A stretch of DNA of 64,000 bases from Paludisphaera mucosa (GCF_029589435.1 NZ_JARRAG010000002.1:1736001-1800000); one strand, 5' to 3'; shown: positions 7,280 through 17,300, counted from the stretch's first letter. The notes: a model not told the origin generated them from the sequence alone. Numbers and translations are program-made.

Positions 7280-8326
7280 TCAGCCGGCATCGGCGTATCT
7301 CCGTCGGCAGCAAGGGCACTCGCTGCCGCTGCCCTTCACCAGTGCATGGAAGGCAGTCGGCTGCGGCAGCGACTTGATGGCCCGGAACGCCAGAGGTGCC
7401 CGGTGGGCGTAATGGCGATAGGTGATCCCGCCGATCGAGTGGCCCAGGATCTCCACCGACGACTCCGGCACGTTCTCGTCGTGGTACGTCGCGCAGGTCT
7501 TTCGGAGGTCCTTCAGCTCCCAAGACTCCTCCCGACCGGTCTCGATATCCAGCCTGGGTTTGATGCCGGCGAGCGAACAGAGCGACTGGAACCGGGAGTT
7601 CGGGCGGGCCCCGCCGCCGAGGAAGACCCGAGAGTCGGGTCGCGGGTCGGCCGGCATGATGTCCCGGAGGTGAGCGTGGACCACCCGGTTCATCGGGCGA
7701 TGGAACGCCTTGCCCGTCTTCACCCGCCGGTAGAACAGCCAGCCCCACGGCGACCGCTCCTTGACCTCGCGGTCGGGCGAGGGCCGTTCCCACGAGACGT
7801 GCCGCCAGAGCATGGGCTCGTGGGACGGCGTCGATTCCCAGACGGTCCCTGTGTCCACGCCGTAGTTGAAGAACAGGACCAAGGCGGAGCGCCAGTACCG
7901 GCCGATCGGCAGCGGGGCGTCCCAGCCGCGAGGCCGCGACATTGCGTGGGTGGCGAAGTAGAGGGCGTTGATCTCGGCCTTGGTCAGGTAGTGGCGGCCG
8001 GCGACGTCGCGCTGGTCCCTGGGACCGGGGAATCGCGGCGGCGCCTCGATCAACTCCTGCTCCCAGGCCCAGGAGAGCACGGCCCTGAGGTGCTCGCGGG
8101 CCTTGTTTGCGGTACGACCCGGGTTGGTCCCCTCGTCACTGACGGCCTGCTCGTGGACCCAGTCGAGGAACTCGCGGACGTCCTTGCGCCTCAGCTGCTC
8201 GATCGGCCCCGCGCCGCCCCACCGCTCCCACTTCCGGATGGTCGAGGCGTACTCGTTGCGCGTCCCGCGGGATAAGCCCTTGGCGCGGGCATAGCTCTCG
8301 GCCGCCGACTTGAACGTCGTCGACAT
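7280..8326 (-). CDS. Tyrosine recombinase of element copy I
   Basis: A 348-residue protein starting at ATG 8326. The N-terminal half (about 1-110) is a SAM-like core-binding domain (STIRKWERWG, REFLDWVHEQ). The C-terminal half is the catalytic domain. It has a Lys in YRRVKTGKAF, an Arg in ELKDLRKTCATY, a His in EILGHSIGG and the Tyr nucleophile in TYRHYAHRA. The usual first catalytic Arg is not evident: its region reads NYGVDTGTVWES. The His of the HxxR box is replaced by Lys (KDLR). The C-terminus has a CPCC motif that may bind metal. The protein is identical to that of copy II. It presumably mobilises its 1255-bp element, but activity is unproven given the altered residues. Confidence 0.82.
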   Translation of the reverse strand: MSTTFKSAAESYARAKGLSRGTRNEYASTIRKWERWGGAGPIEQLRRKDVREFLDWVHEQAVSDEGTNPGRTANKAREHLRAVLSWAWEQELIEAPPRFPGPRDQRDVAGRHYLTKAEINALYFATHAMSRPRGWDAPLPIGRYWRSALVLFFNYGVDTGTVWESTPSHEPMLWRHVSWERPSPDREVKERSPWGWLFYRRVKTGKAFHRPMNRVVHAHLRDIMPADPRPDSRVFLGGGARPNSRFQSLCSLAGIKPRLDIETGREESWELKDLRKTCATYHDENVPESSVEILGHSIGGITYRHYAHRAPLAFRAIKSLPQPTAFHALVKGSGSECPCCRRRYADAG

Positions 8327-8497
8327 TCCTCGGCCCCCATCCATGAGGTCCGTTCGCCGAACGGGGAATCTCACGATCACGTAAGTTCCAGACCTCTGAA
8401 TCGGGCGATGGCGTATGGAACGATCGTGAAAATCGCCGCGAGGGCAACCGAGCCTGCAGAAGGTTCCTGCTGGGGCGAGTTGCACGAGGACACGGCC

Positions 8498-8512
8498 TGG
8501 CGGACCGACGCG
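8498..8512 (-). repeat. Variant of recurrent 15-mer CGCTTCGGTCCGCCA
   Basis: On the minus strand this reads CGCGTCGGTCCGCCA, one mismatch from the exact copies at 12096-12110 (-), 30423-30437 (+) and 57566-57580 (+). It forms the 5' end of recombinase element copy I, so the motif may be an end or recombination site of that element. Confidence 0.55.
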
Positions 8513-8883
8513 CTTCCGAACGGGTGAGTTCGGAGTCGGTGCGATACGCAGTCCGCCGGAGGCGGGTTCTCCGTGAGCCTTCCACCCGCCCCACGCTCCC
8601 TCAACGCCTCGTCGCCCGAGTCCTTTCCACGGCGGGTCGCGCCGCCGAAGCCTGATCGTTCCGTCGCGCCAAGTCGACGCGAGGGCCAGCCCACCCGTAG
8701 ACGACGAGACGGCGTTCGCGCGTGGGGGATGGCGGTCCTGCGTCGGCCGACGCCTGAAACACCAGGTTCTGCTCTGCCGGTCGGCACGGCGACATGCGAA
8801 ACCGCCGATCACCTTCGCCCCCCCTGCAGGCTGGGTTTCCAACCGGCCTTCCGCAAGTCTGATTCGGCGGGCTTCCCCCGCCG
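8513..8883. other. Intergenic, no gene seen
   Basis: Between recombinase element copy I and the PEP carboxylase stop. High GC, with only low-quality open frames. I see no conserved protein, RNA gene or repeat here. Confidence 0.5.
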
Positions 8884-11646
8884 TCAGCCGGTGTTCTTCA
8901 GGCCGGAAGCAATCCCGTTGACGCTCTCGAGGACTCCGGCGAGCAGGTCCTCGTGCGGGCTTTCCTCGGCGCGGAGGCGTCGGAGCAGGACGAGTTGGAT
9001 GAAGCTGAGCGGGTCGACGTAGGGGTTGCGTTGCTGGATCGAGCGTTCGAGGATCGGCATCTTCTCCAAGAGCGTCGATTGGCCGGTGATCCGGCCGACG
9101 ACCTCGACGGCGCGGCGGTATTCCTCGGAGATCCGGGCGAAGATCGCGTCGGCGAGGGCGGGATCGTCGACGAGGTCCGCGTAGAGCCGGGCGATGGTCA
9201 TGTCGGCCTTGGCCAGGATCATCTGCGCGTTGTCGATCAGCGTCCGCCAGAACGGCCAGCGGCGGTACATCTCCTGCAACGTCGCCAGTGTCTCTGGCCG
9301 CTCGGCGAGGAATTCCTCGACCGCGCCGCCGAGCCCGTACCAGCCGGGGAGGGTGTGTCGGCATTGCATCCAGCTGAAGACCCAGGGGATCGCCCTGAGA
9401 TTCTCGAGCGCCGTCGACTTGCCCCGCCGCGCCGGCCGCGAGCCGATCTTGAATTCGGCCATCTCGCCGATCGGCGTGGCCTGCTGGAAATACGTCAGGA
9501 ACTCGGGCGTCTCGTAGACGAGCCCGCGGTAGATCCGGCACGCGGCGGGCGCGAGGCGGTCGAGGACCCGGACCCAGGCCGGCTCGGGCTGCTCCCCCTC
9601 GTGAGGGAAGCTCGAATGGAGGACGGCGTGGATCAGCTGCTCGAGGTGCCGCTCGGCGATCCCGGGATGGCCGTAGCGGTCGGCGATCACCTCGCCCTGC
9701 TCGGTGATCCGGAGCCGGCCGTCGACCGTCCCGCGCGGCTGGGCGAGGATGGCGTGGTTCGCCGGACCGCCGCCCCGGCCGATCGCGCCGCCCCGGCCGT
9801 GGAACATCTGCATGGTCACGCCCGCATTTCGGCCCGTCTCCACCAGATCGACCTGGGCTCGGTAGAGGGCCCAGGCCGACTGGAGGGACCCGCTCTCCTT
9901 GTTGCTGTCGGAGTACCCGATCATCACCTCCTGGAGGTTCCCGCGAAGCTCGAGGTGGCGGCGGTAGATCGGCAGGCCGAGGAGCTTCTCCATGATCGGC
10001 GAGGCGTTCTGGAGCGGCTCGAGCGCCTCGAAGAGCGGGACGACGTCGAGCCGGCTGATCCCCTCGGCGGGCCGGAAGAGCCTCGCCTCGCGGGCGAGCA
10101 GGAGGACTTCGAGCAGGTGGGCCGGCTCGGTCGTCGAGCTGATGATGTACTTGTCGATCGCCTCGGGGGTCCGCTCCTCGAGCAGGGCGGCGACCATCCG
10201 GAACGTCTCGACGACCTCGTTCGTCGCGTCTGAGTAGGCCAGGCGGGTCGGGATCATGGGGCGCGTCCCCTCGAGCTCCCGGGCGAGGACGTCGAGCCGG
10301 GCGTCGGGCGAAAGCGAGGCGTAGCCCTCGCAGACGCCGGCGTCGCGGAGGATCTCGTCGAGCGCCGAGGCGTGCCGGGCGCTGTGCTGGCGGAGGTCGA
10401 GCGTGAGCAGGTGGACGCCGAAGACCTCGACGAGCCGGATCACGTCGCGGATCGACCCGTTCGCGGCGGCCCGGGCTCCGACGCGACCCAGATCGTCGGC
10501 GATGAGGCGTAGGTCGGCGAGCAGCTCGTCCCGCCCGAAGTAGACCCCCGGCGTCGGCGTCCTGGCCGCGTCGGCCCAGGCCGGGGTCGACCGGAGGGAT
10601 TCGAGCGTCCTGCGGAGCTTGGCCCCGATCAGCCTACACTTCGCCCGGTAGGGCTCGTGCACCGGCGGGCGAGGCGACTCGGGGAAGAGCGCGGCGTCCT
10701 TCGCGATCGACTCGAGCAGATCCTCCCCCGGCTTGAACGATCGGTCCGAGTGGCTGAGCCGCCACCAGAGGGCGTCCATCCGCTCGATGTAGTGGCCGAG
10801 CAGGGTCTCGGCCTGGAGCCGGATCGCCTCGGCGGTGGCGCGGGGGGAGACGCCGGGGTGTCCGTCGCGGTCGCCGCCGATCCACGAGCCGAAATGGAGG
10901 AAAGGCGGGGCCCGCCACTCGCGGTCGGGATAGGCGTCGCGGAGGCTCGCCTCGACCGTCCGGTAGACCCGAGGGACGACGTCGAGCAGGTTCTCCTCGA
11001 CGATGTTGAGGCAGTGGCGGACCTCGTCGAGGACCGTCGGCCGGGTCCCCCGGATCGCGTCGGAGAGCCAGAGCGCCTCGACCTCCTCGGCGATCGCCTC
11101 GGCGGCCCTCGCCCGCTCGGCGGGGACGGGGTCGCCGCGCTCCATCCGATCGAGCTCGCGGGCGATGGCGGCGAGCTTGCCGAGGATCGTCCGCCGTCGA
11201 GCCTCGCTCGGGTGGGCGGTGAAGACCGGGCAGATCAGCGCCCGCGCCAGGTGATCGGCGATCTCGTCCGCCGTCACGCCCCGGTCGCGGAGCGCCCGAA
11301 GGGCCTCGCCGGGGCTCTCGGCGTGGGGCGCGTCGTCCGCCCCTCGCCGGCGGGCCCTGAGAGCCCGGACGCGGGCCTGCTGCTCGGCGAGGTTGATGAG
11401 GTCGAAATAGATGCTGAAGGCCCGGATCAGCGTCCGCAGCTCGGGCAGATCGAGCCGGCCGAGGCGGTCGCGGAGCCGCCGCGCCTCCTCGACCGACGGG
11501 TCGGCCCGGAGCCCCTTGGCCGTGCCGCGGACGTCCTCGACCAGGTCCAAGGCCTCCGGCCCGGCGAGCCGGCGGATCGTTTCGCCGAGCAGGTCGCCGA
11601 GCAGGTGGATGTCGTCGCTGAGCGCTTCCAGGGCCTCGGGCTGCAT
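8884..11646 (-). CDS. ppc: Phosphoenolpyruvate carboxylase
   Basis: A cytoplasmic enzyme that carboxylates PEP with bicarbonate to oxaloacetate, replenishing the TCA cycle. At about 920 residues from ATG 11646 it has the usual family length; an upstream start at 11685 is possible but adds a basic tail. Family motifs are present: VFTAHPSEARRRT (active-site His), FGSWIGGDRDGHPGVS, VMIGYSDSNKESGSLQSAW and MFHGRGGAIGRGGGP (catalytic loop with Arg and Gly residues). The C-terminus NGIASGLKNTG is also canonical. The gene stands alone, with no obvious operon partner. It appears complete and is the only clear central-metabolism gene in the left third of the window. Confidence 0.97.
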   Translation of the reverse strand: MQPEALEALSDDIHLLGDLLGETIRRLAGPEALDLVEDVRGTAKGLRADPSVEEARRLRDRLGRLDLPELRTLIRAFSIYFDLINLAEQQARVRALRARRRGADDAPHAESPGEALRALRDRGVTADEIADHLARALICPVFTAHPSEARRRTILGKLAAIARELDRMERGDPVPAERARAAEAIAEEVEALWLSDAIRGTRPTVLDEVRHCLNIVEENLLDVVPRVYRTVEASLRDAYPDREWRAPPFLHFGSWIGGDRDGHPGVSPRATAEAIRLQAETLLGHYIERMDALWWRLSHSDRSFKPGEDLLESIAKDAALFPESPRPPVHEPYRAKCRLIGAKLRRTLESLRSTPAWADAARTPTPGVYFGRDELLADLRLIADDLGRVGARAAANGSIRDVIRLVEVFGVHLLTLDLRQHSARHASALDEILRDAGVCEGYASLSPDARLDVLARELEGTRPMIPTRLAYSDATNEVVETFRMVAALLEERTPEAIDKYIISSTTEPAHLLEVLLLAREARLFRPAEGISRLDVVPLFEALEPLQNASPIMEKLLGLPIYRRHLELRGNLQEVMIGYSDSNKESGSLQSAWALYRAQVDLVETGRNAGVTMQMFHGRGGAIGRGGGPANHAILAQPRGTVDGRLRITEQGEVIADRYGHPGIAERHLEQLIHAVLHSSFPHEGEQPEPAWVRVLDRLAPAACRIYRGLVYETPEFLTYFQQATPIGEMAEFKIGSRPARRGKSTALENLRAIPWVFSWMQCRHTLPGWYGLGGAVEEFLAERPETLATLQEMYRRWPFWRTLIDNAQMILAKADMTIARLYADLVDDPALADAIFARISEEYRRAVEVVGRITGQSTLLEKMPILERSIQQRNPYVDPLSFIQLVLLRRLRAEESPHEDLLAGVLESVNGIASGLKNTG

Positions 11647-12195
11647 GGCGACTCCGCGTCGGGGGCGTATCCGGGACCCAACCACGAGCTGCGACTATAG
11701 CATCCCGCGGCCCGTTCCATCACTCCTAGCTGCCGATGGGTCGGCGCGACGACGTCGAGTCCGTCCGTAAGGCTGCGTCGCGGCCGGGCGAGCGGAGGCC
11801 GGAGGCGGCCCGCGACGGGTCGCGGGGCTCGCCCCCTCGCGCCTCGCCCCCCGCGGCCGTTACTCCGAGCAGGTCATGGAACGCGCGGCGGAGCCGTTCC
11901 CGTGAGCGGGACGCCAGGGCGCCATGGGCAGGGCCGCCGGTGCAGGGCCGCGTCTCGCGGGGAGGATGTCGACGTAACGCTGCATTCGTCGGGACGCCGC
12001 CTCGCCGGGCTCACGCTCGGCCGCCGGTACTGCGGCGGGCCGTTATGGCGCAGGTGTAGTCGGCCGAAGCCACTCCTGATTTATCCGCTTCGACTTGGCG
12101 GACCGAAGCGCGCATTGCAGCCTCGCGGCGATCGACCCCCGTGGCTCAACAGTGCTGCACGGCCGGTCGTAATAATCACTCGGACATGGGCCAAA
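11647..12195. other. Intergenic, no gene seen
   Basis: About 550 bp upstream of ppc and downstream of the decayed IS1-like element. Open frames here are Arg/Pro-rich and look like GC-driven shadows. The ppc promoter should lie in its first 100 bp, but I cannot point to a convincing -35/-10 pair. It contains one exact copy of a recurrent 15-mer (12096-12110). Confidence 0.5.
12096..12110 (-). repeat. Exact copy of recurrent 15-mer CGCTTCGGTCCGCCA
   Basis: The plus strand reads TGGCGGACCGAAGCG. CGCTTCG a few bases upstream (12086-12092) and CGAAGCG (12104-12110) form a 7-bp inverted repeat around an 11-bp spacer, giving a recombination-site-like layout. The same 15-mer is found at 30423 and 57566. 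Confidence 0.5.
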
Positions 12196-12204
12196 CATGG
12201 TCTG

Positions 12205-13209
12205 TCAACCCGCCGCCATCGCCGGGCTGCGTCTCATCCAGCAGCCTTCGTCATCCTTGGACGTCAGGGTCCGCACTCGCCAGCAGAAACCGTAGGTATA
12301 GAGGCTCAGGAACGTGAGCGCCTCGTGATACAGCCAGTCTTCGAGGATCGATAGGACCTTCGGCTCTTGCGGGCGTTGCGGTGGCGATTCGTCCCGTTCT
12401 CGCGCTCCACAAGCGCCGTGTTGATCGCGCGGCAGACCTTCGACATCCCCAGGGCCAGGAGTACCGCCGCGACGATCACGAAGTCGGCCCGCGTGCCGAT
12501 CTCGATCACACGACCCTTCTCGCGCCGATTCGTCACAGTCGCGTAGGTCAGGCTCGGCGGCACGGCCTGGTACGGAGCCTTGGGGCACCCGGGCCGACCC
12601 GTCCGGGGCGGCGTGACCGTCGCACCGTAGGCGTGGGGGATCGCCGTCTCGCAGGCCGGGTAGCCGTCTCTGCTCATCAGATTCATGACCCGGCCCCCGG
12701 TCCCGCGGCGGAAGTCGGCGAGGAGTGCCTCGGTATTCTCGATGGCCTGCGCCCCGGCACGACGGCGACGACCAGCTTGTGCTCTGTGTCGAGGGCTGCG
12801 TAGTCCGAGTAATCTCCCCTGTGGTCGTCGAACGGATTGGTGCGGTCGCAGTGGGCCTTCGTCGCCAAGAAGAAGGCCCACTTCTCATGAATCCGGACCT
12901 CGGTCGTCAGGGGGGAAACCGCCACGAGGTCGTCGCAGGCGGCCCCAGCGTGTGCGCTGGCGAGGCGGCCGTAGGGGGCGACAGTGTTGGGTCGACCCAG
13001 CAGAGTCGGCCGGTCTGGCGGACGCGGCAGCCTTCGGCGACGTGCTCCAGGACCGATTTGACCTTCGCGGAAGGGAGCCGGGCGTCGAACAGGCGCGTCC
13101 CCTGCGCTCGGTGAACGGGGCCTTGCAGGTGCCGCAGCGGAGCATGCGGCGCGTCGTGCCGGGGCCGTAGCGGCCGGTCACGGTCATCAGTGGAACGGTC
13201 CATTACCAC
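12205..13209 (-). pseudogene. Decayed IS1-like transposase
   Basis: Fragments in different minus-strand frames join into one IS1-like transposase. From about 13187 there is an N-terminal zinc-ribbon piece (MLRCGTCKAPFTERRG). A helix-turn-helix segment with AEGCRVRQTGRL follows, then IHEKWAFFLATKAHCD and YAALDTEHKLVVAVVPG (DDE core region). Next come NTALVERENGTNRHRNARK and finally FLSLYTYGFCWRVRTL with SPAMAAG at about 12205. At least three frame changes are needed, so it cannot make a full protein. I could not identify terminal repeats or a target duplication. Confidence 0.75.
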
Positions 13210-13295
13210 ATGCTCTCCGGGACCTTATCGGCGCATCCCGCAGCTCGTAAGATATCCCCCGTAGCGTTTGCAGAGGCCGATAGGATTTTTCGGCT

Positions 13296-16200
13296 TTAGC
13301 GCACAACTTCGTCTTTTAAGGCGGCCCGCAACAGCATCCGGGGCGTAGCAGTACGGTTTTCGACTTGGCCGTTCCGGAGAATGGAGACCTCCGCCCCTTG
13401 ATCCCAGTTCTCTTCCGAACGGAGGCGCGAGACGAGCTTCGAGACGATGTCCAAATTCTCGTTCTTGTAGGAGAGCAAGGCGTCCTGGAACCTCAGGCCG
13501 AAGGCCTCGTCTCGTTCGTCGGGAACACTGATGACCACGATCCGGGTCGGAAGCTCGCGGTCCATTGCGTCGAGGCACGTCGCTTTCACGCGGGTCCCCC
13601 GATCGTCATAGGCGTAGACGGCCCTCGAATAACCCCAGAAGGAATGCACCACCCGCTTGCCTTCGGGGTCGAAGTACGCCTCCTCAACCTGATTCCCGCG
13701 GCGGTCATACGCGCGGGTGTTGCTCGCTACGCCGCCGGCATTCGGTGAGCGCTCGCCGTCTACCCCGTAGGAATCCTCCCGGGTGATGTTCCCCCAGGTA
13801 TCGTACTCATACTTGACCATCGCGTTGCCGTGGAGCCGGTGCCTGGCGGGCTGCCCCGCCGGGTCGAAATAGCGTATCTGTAGGACCCGGCCGTGGGCGT
13901 CGTAGGTCGACTCCGACCTTGCGACCTCAATCCCGTTGTGGCTAACCAGCCCGTTCGGGCCCCAGTACGCTTCCTCGGTGACGTTCCCGTGGTCGTCGTA
14001 CGCCTTGGAGAGCTTGATATACCCGCCGGGGCAGGGCATCGGCCTCCGCAGGACATCCAGGTACGACTGGGAGGTCGTGTTTCCGCGCTCGTCGAAGGTC
14101 TCGACGACTACGGCCACTCCTTCGGTAAGATTGATGACCGGCCTTTCATCTGCCCCGAGATAGGTCAGCTCGACCGCGTTGCACCGCGCGTCGTACGCCG
14201 CGGCGATCGCTGCAATCCCGTCGGCCGACGGGGTGAGCTTTTCTTCCTTGTCAAAGTTCCGAACCTTCGTGGTATTCCCTCTCGAATCGAATTCCTTCTG
14301 GATCCGGTGGACCGGGGCGTAGCTCGACTTGATACCGCTGGTGATGGTCGGGAGGCCCTCCGTGTCCCAGAAGGCATCTTGGATCGGGTTGGATTGGTTG
14401 TCGTAAACCCATGTTTCGCTCGCGTACCCGTCGTTCAGCAGGGTCGGTCGGCCTTTCGTGTCCAGATAGAGTTCCTTGATCACGTTCCCGCGTGAGTCGT
14501 TAGTCGACCGGATGCCGGCGTACCCGTCGGAGTGCAGCACCGGTTCGCCGCCCACCCCCAGGTAATCCGTCGCGAGGATGTTGCCGCGGTTGTTGAACGA
14601 CCGCGTGCATCTGGCGTAGCCCCGCTTCCCCAGGGTCGGACGCCCGGACGCGTCGAAGTATGCCTCGACGAGCGCGTTGCCCCGGTTGTCGAATTCCCAC
14701 CGGATCTCGTGGAAGCCCTCGGCAACGATCGTCGGCGAGCCGCCGGCGTCGAAGTAGGATTCGCCCGTCCGATTGCCCCGCTCGTCGAACGTGGACCGCA
14801 TCTCGTGGACTCCCTCCTTGCGGGCCATCGCTCTTCCGTCCGTATCAAAATACGTTTCATTGATCACGTCACCCCTCGCGTTGTGGCGAGCGCGGAGCGT
14901 GGCGTACCCGTTGTTGTGGCGAGCCGGCCGGCCATCGGCGCCGAAGTACGCCTCCTCGACCCGGTTCCCCCTCGCGTCGAACTTGCACTCGATCCTCGCG
15001 TAGCCGTCCTTGCTCGCCGTCGCGCGTCCGCGCTCGTCTAGGTACGATTCCGACACGCGGTTGCCGCGGTTGTCGTAGGTTCGCGCCACGCTCGCGTAGC
15101 CGTTGCGGTGTTGCGTCGGCCGGTCCTTCACGTCGAGATAGGTCTCGGCGACGACCTTGTTGTCCTGGCTGTACGTGTACGTCACCTTGGCGTAACCGTC
15201 CTTGTTCGGCGTCGGGCGGTCGTCGGGGCCGGAGAACGCCATCCAGGCCTGATTACCCCGGCCGTCGTAGCCGCAGGTCAGGCTCGCCATGCCCGACTTC
15301 TGGACCGCCCGATTCCCGTGTACGTCGAAATACTCCTCTTTTTTCATGTTGCCGCGTTCGTCATACGTGTGGGCCAGCTTGGTGAATCCGAACTGATCGA
15401 GGGCCGGCTTCCCTTCGGCGTCGAAGCACGTCCCGCTGGTCTCGTAGCCCCGGTCGTCGTGGACCAGCTCCACGCGGGCGTAGCCGTGCTTCTGGACGAT
15501 GGGCTTCTCGTCGACGCCGAGGTAATCCTCGGTTCGGACCTCGCCCCAGTCGTCGAGTGTCAGCCGCCTGACGGCGTATCCGTCTGCGTTGAGGGCCCGC
15601 CGGCCCTCCGCGTCGAAGAACGCTTCTTCGACCAGGTTGCCCCACTTATCGCGAGTCCATGTGAACCGCGCATACCCCGCCTTGTGCGTAGCGGGTCGAT
15701 CCGCCTCGTCCAGTAACGAGACCGAGGTGTTCTGGCCGAGCGCGTCGTAGGTGAACCTCCTCTTGACGTACCCGTCGCGGCAGCACACCGGATTCCCGGT
15801 CTCGTCGAGGAAGGTCGCCTCCGTGACCTGCCCGGAGGCGTCCAGGACGTAGGAGAGCCCGAACACCCCGTTCGAGTCCGTCTGCGGCGCCCCGTCTCGG
15901 TCCACGAACCGGACCTCGTTCGCGAACCCCTCGTCCGTCAACGAAAAGACGACGGCCGCCGCCCCCGACCCCAGCCGCGCGCGGGGGAACCCGGCCGAGT
16001 CCGTGTACAGGCCGGTCGTCGGCGGGATGTTTGTGTAGCGCAGCGACCAGACGACCTCCCCCATCCGGTCTCGGGCGGACTCCTCGACCAGAAATCTTCG
16101 CTGGTCATACATGTAGTGGTATTTGCATTCGAGCTTATTGGTGACCCCGTCGGTCGGCGGCTGGAGGATGGCATTCACGCCGTGGTTGATCGTCAACTTG

Positions 16201-17222
16201 CCGTGACCGCTGACGATCTCGACGTCCTCGACCAGGCCGTTCCTGGAGATGAACTTATAGGAAGCCGCCCGGGCCTGAGCCTGCCTCGGGCTCAGGGGCC
16301 CGATGCCGACGGGGACGCCGTACCGCTTGACGACGCTGGCAAAGTACTCGACCTCCTCCTCGCCGCGGTCGCGTTCATACTGTCGCCTGTTGCGCTCGAT
16401 CTCCCGGCGCGTCGCCGCGCCATCGCGGGCCTGCTTCTCCGAGCCGCCCGCGGGAGGGGCAGCCGGGACGGCGAGCAGGTCCTGATACACCTGGAACAGC
16501 GGGTCCTTCGCGGGCTCTCGCAGCATGACGGCTCGCCAGGGCACCGCCCAGCCGATGTTCTTTTCGTCCATTCCGCCGTCGACGACCGCGACCACCCGGT
16601 TGAGGCTGTCGAGGACGGGGGCTCCTGAGTGGCCGGGAAAGACATTGCCATGGATGGGCAGCATCAGGACGTTCAGCCCCGGTGTCTTCCGCACCTTGAA
16701 GCCGTCCCGGAGGTCCTCATTGATCAGCCTAGTCAGCGGGAACAGAGGCCCTTCAGGCCCCTTTTCGACGTTGACGTCGTCCGGCGTCGGCCGTGGGACC
16801 CCTTTGGGATGGCCGATGAAGGTGAGCTTTTCCCCCCGGAGTGCCTCCCAGTCGACGTCTGTCGCCTGCTCGAACCCCTGGGCGTCCAGCCCCGAGAACT
16901 CGGGAGACGAGAGCACCGCGACGTCGCTGGCCACGTCAACCTGGACAATCGTCAGCGGTTTGGTGAGCTTCGCCCCCTTTTCCGAGACGGCCTCGATCGT
17001 CGCGTCGGAGACCAGGACGCCGTGGAGCGCCGTGACGATGCCGCGGATATGGCGCAGCCGGAATCCCGTCTGCGTGGCGACGATGCGAGGCTCCTCCTTG
17101 CTCGGGTCCTTCTGCTTGACCGTGACGAAGTAGATGAATTCGTTCTGGGCGTGCGCCGGTCCGGCCGCGCCAAGGATCGAGAGGGCCCCCAGAATTAGGG
17201 CGAGCGCCGGTTGCCTGGACAT
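13296..17222 (-). CDS. Secreted trypsin-like protease with about 22 YD-type repeats and a C-terminal PDZ domain
   Basis: From ATG 17222 (GAGG six bases upstream) the protein has about 1308 residues and begins with a signal peptide ending in AGPAHAQ. A trypsin-like domain follows, with His in VTALHGV, Asp in VDVASDVAVL and Ser in FPGHSGAPVLD, a complete catalytic triad. From about residue 470 to 1200 there are about 22 copies of a 32-residue repeat of the form GYA-x6-YDxRGNxxEExYFDxxGRP. These resemble RHS/YD repeats. The C-terminal 80 residues (FGLRFQDALLSY, GAEVSILRNGQ) look like a PDZ domain. Thus an HtrA-like protease-PDZ protein has a long repeat stalk inserted. It is the last gene of the inhibitor/papain/trypsin operon, 48-80 bp after the papain gene. 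The substrate is unknown. Confidence 0.85.
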   Translation of the reverse strand: MSRQPALALILGALSILGAAGPAHAQNEFIYFVTVKQKDPSKEEPRIVATQTGFRLRHIRGIVTALHGVLVSDATIEAVSEKGAKLTKPLTIVQVDVASDVAVLSSPEFSGLDAQGFEQATDVDWEALRGEKLTFIGHPKGVPRPTPDDVNVEKGPEGPLFPLTRLINEDLRDGFKVRKTPGLNVLMLPIHGNVFPGHSGAPVLDSLNRVVAVVDGGMDEKNIGWAVPWRAVMLREPAKDPLFQVYQDLLAVPAAPPAGGSEKQARDGAATRREIERNRRQYERDRGEEEVEYFASVVKRYGVPVGIGPLSPRQAQARAASYKFISRNGLVEDVEIVSGHGKLTINHGVNAILQPPTDGVTNKLECKYHYMYDQRRFLVEESARDRMGEVVWSLRYTNIPPTTGLYTDSAGFPRARLGSGAAAVVFSLTDEGFANEVRFVDRDGAPQTDSNGVFGLSYVLDASGQVTEATFLDETGNPVCCRDGYVKRRFTYDALGQNTSVSLLDEADRPATHKAGYARFTWTRDKWGNLVEEAFFDAEGRRALNADGYAVRRLTLDDWGEVRTEDYLGVDEKPIVQKHGYARVELVHDDRGYETSGTCFDAEGKPALDQFGFTKLAHTYDERGNMKKEEYFDVHGNRAVQKSGMASLTCGYDGRGNQAWMAFSGPDDRPTPNKDGYAKVTYTYSQDNKVVAETYLDVKDRPTQHRNGYASVARTYDNRGNRVSESYLDERGRATASKDGYARIECKFDARGNRVEEAYFGADGRPARHNNGYATLRARHNARGDVINETYFDTDGRAMARKEGVHEMRSTFDERGNRTGESYFDAGGSPTIVAEGFHEIRWEFDNRGNALVEAYFDASGRPTLGKRGYARCTRSFNNRGNILATDYLGVGGEPVLHSDGYAGIRSTNDSRGNVIKELYLDTKGRPTLLNDGYASETWVYDNQSNPIQDAFWDTEGLPTITSGIKSSYAPVHRIQKEFDSRGNTTKVRNFDKEEKLTPSADGIAAIAAAYDARCNAVELTYLGADERPVINLTEGVAVVVETFDERGNTTSQSYLDVLRRPMPCPGGYIKLSKAYDDHGNVTEEAYWGPNGLVSHNGIEVARSESTYDAHGRVLQIRYFDPAGQPARHRLHGNAMVKYEYDTWGNITREDSYGVDGERSPNAGGVASNTRAYDRRGNQVEEAYFDPEGKRVVHSFWGYSRAVYAYDDRGTRVKATCLDAMDRELPTRIVVISVPDERDEAFGLRFQDALLSYKNENLDIVSKLVSRLRSEENWDQGAEVSILRNGQVENRTATPRMLLRAALKDEVVR

Positions 17223-17300
17223 TTTCGGCCTCAAGAGATGTTGCCCATTCATCGCGCCCCGGACGTGGCCACCCCGACCCCGGCCTGCCGCCCGGACCGG

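Larger units (their letters stand above)
4162..8512 (-). mobile_element. Tyrosine-recombinase element copy I, split by two IS4 copies
   Basis: The ends are short inverted repeats: CGCTTCGGT at 4162-4170 and ACCGACGCG at 8504-8512 (one mismatch). Subtracting two IS4 copies and two 11-bp duplications (3096 bp) leaves 1255 bp, exactly the length of copy II at 30423-31677. The core 7270-8507 is the reverse complement of 30428-31665 with no difference I could find. The single gene is a tyrosine recombinase. No matching target duplication flanks the element. It lies just downstream of a kinase-tail fragment, as copy II lies just downstream of an intact kinase gene. Confidence 0.75.

Noticed and set aside
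14000-15900. The 96-bp periodic sequence as a possible CRISPR array or tandem DNA repeat
   Set aside because: The periodicity is at protein level (32 residues) with diverged DNA, in one open frame. There are no constant repeats with unique spacers.
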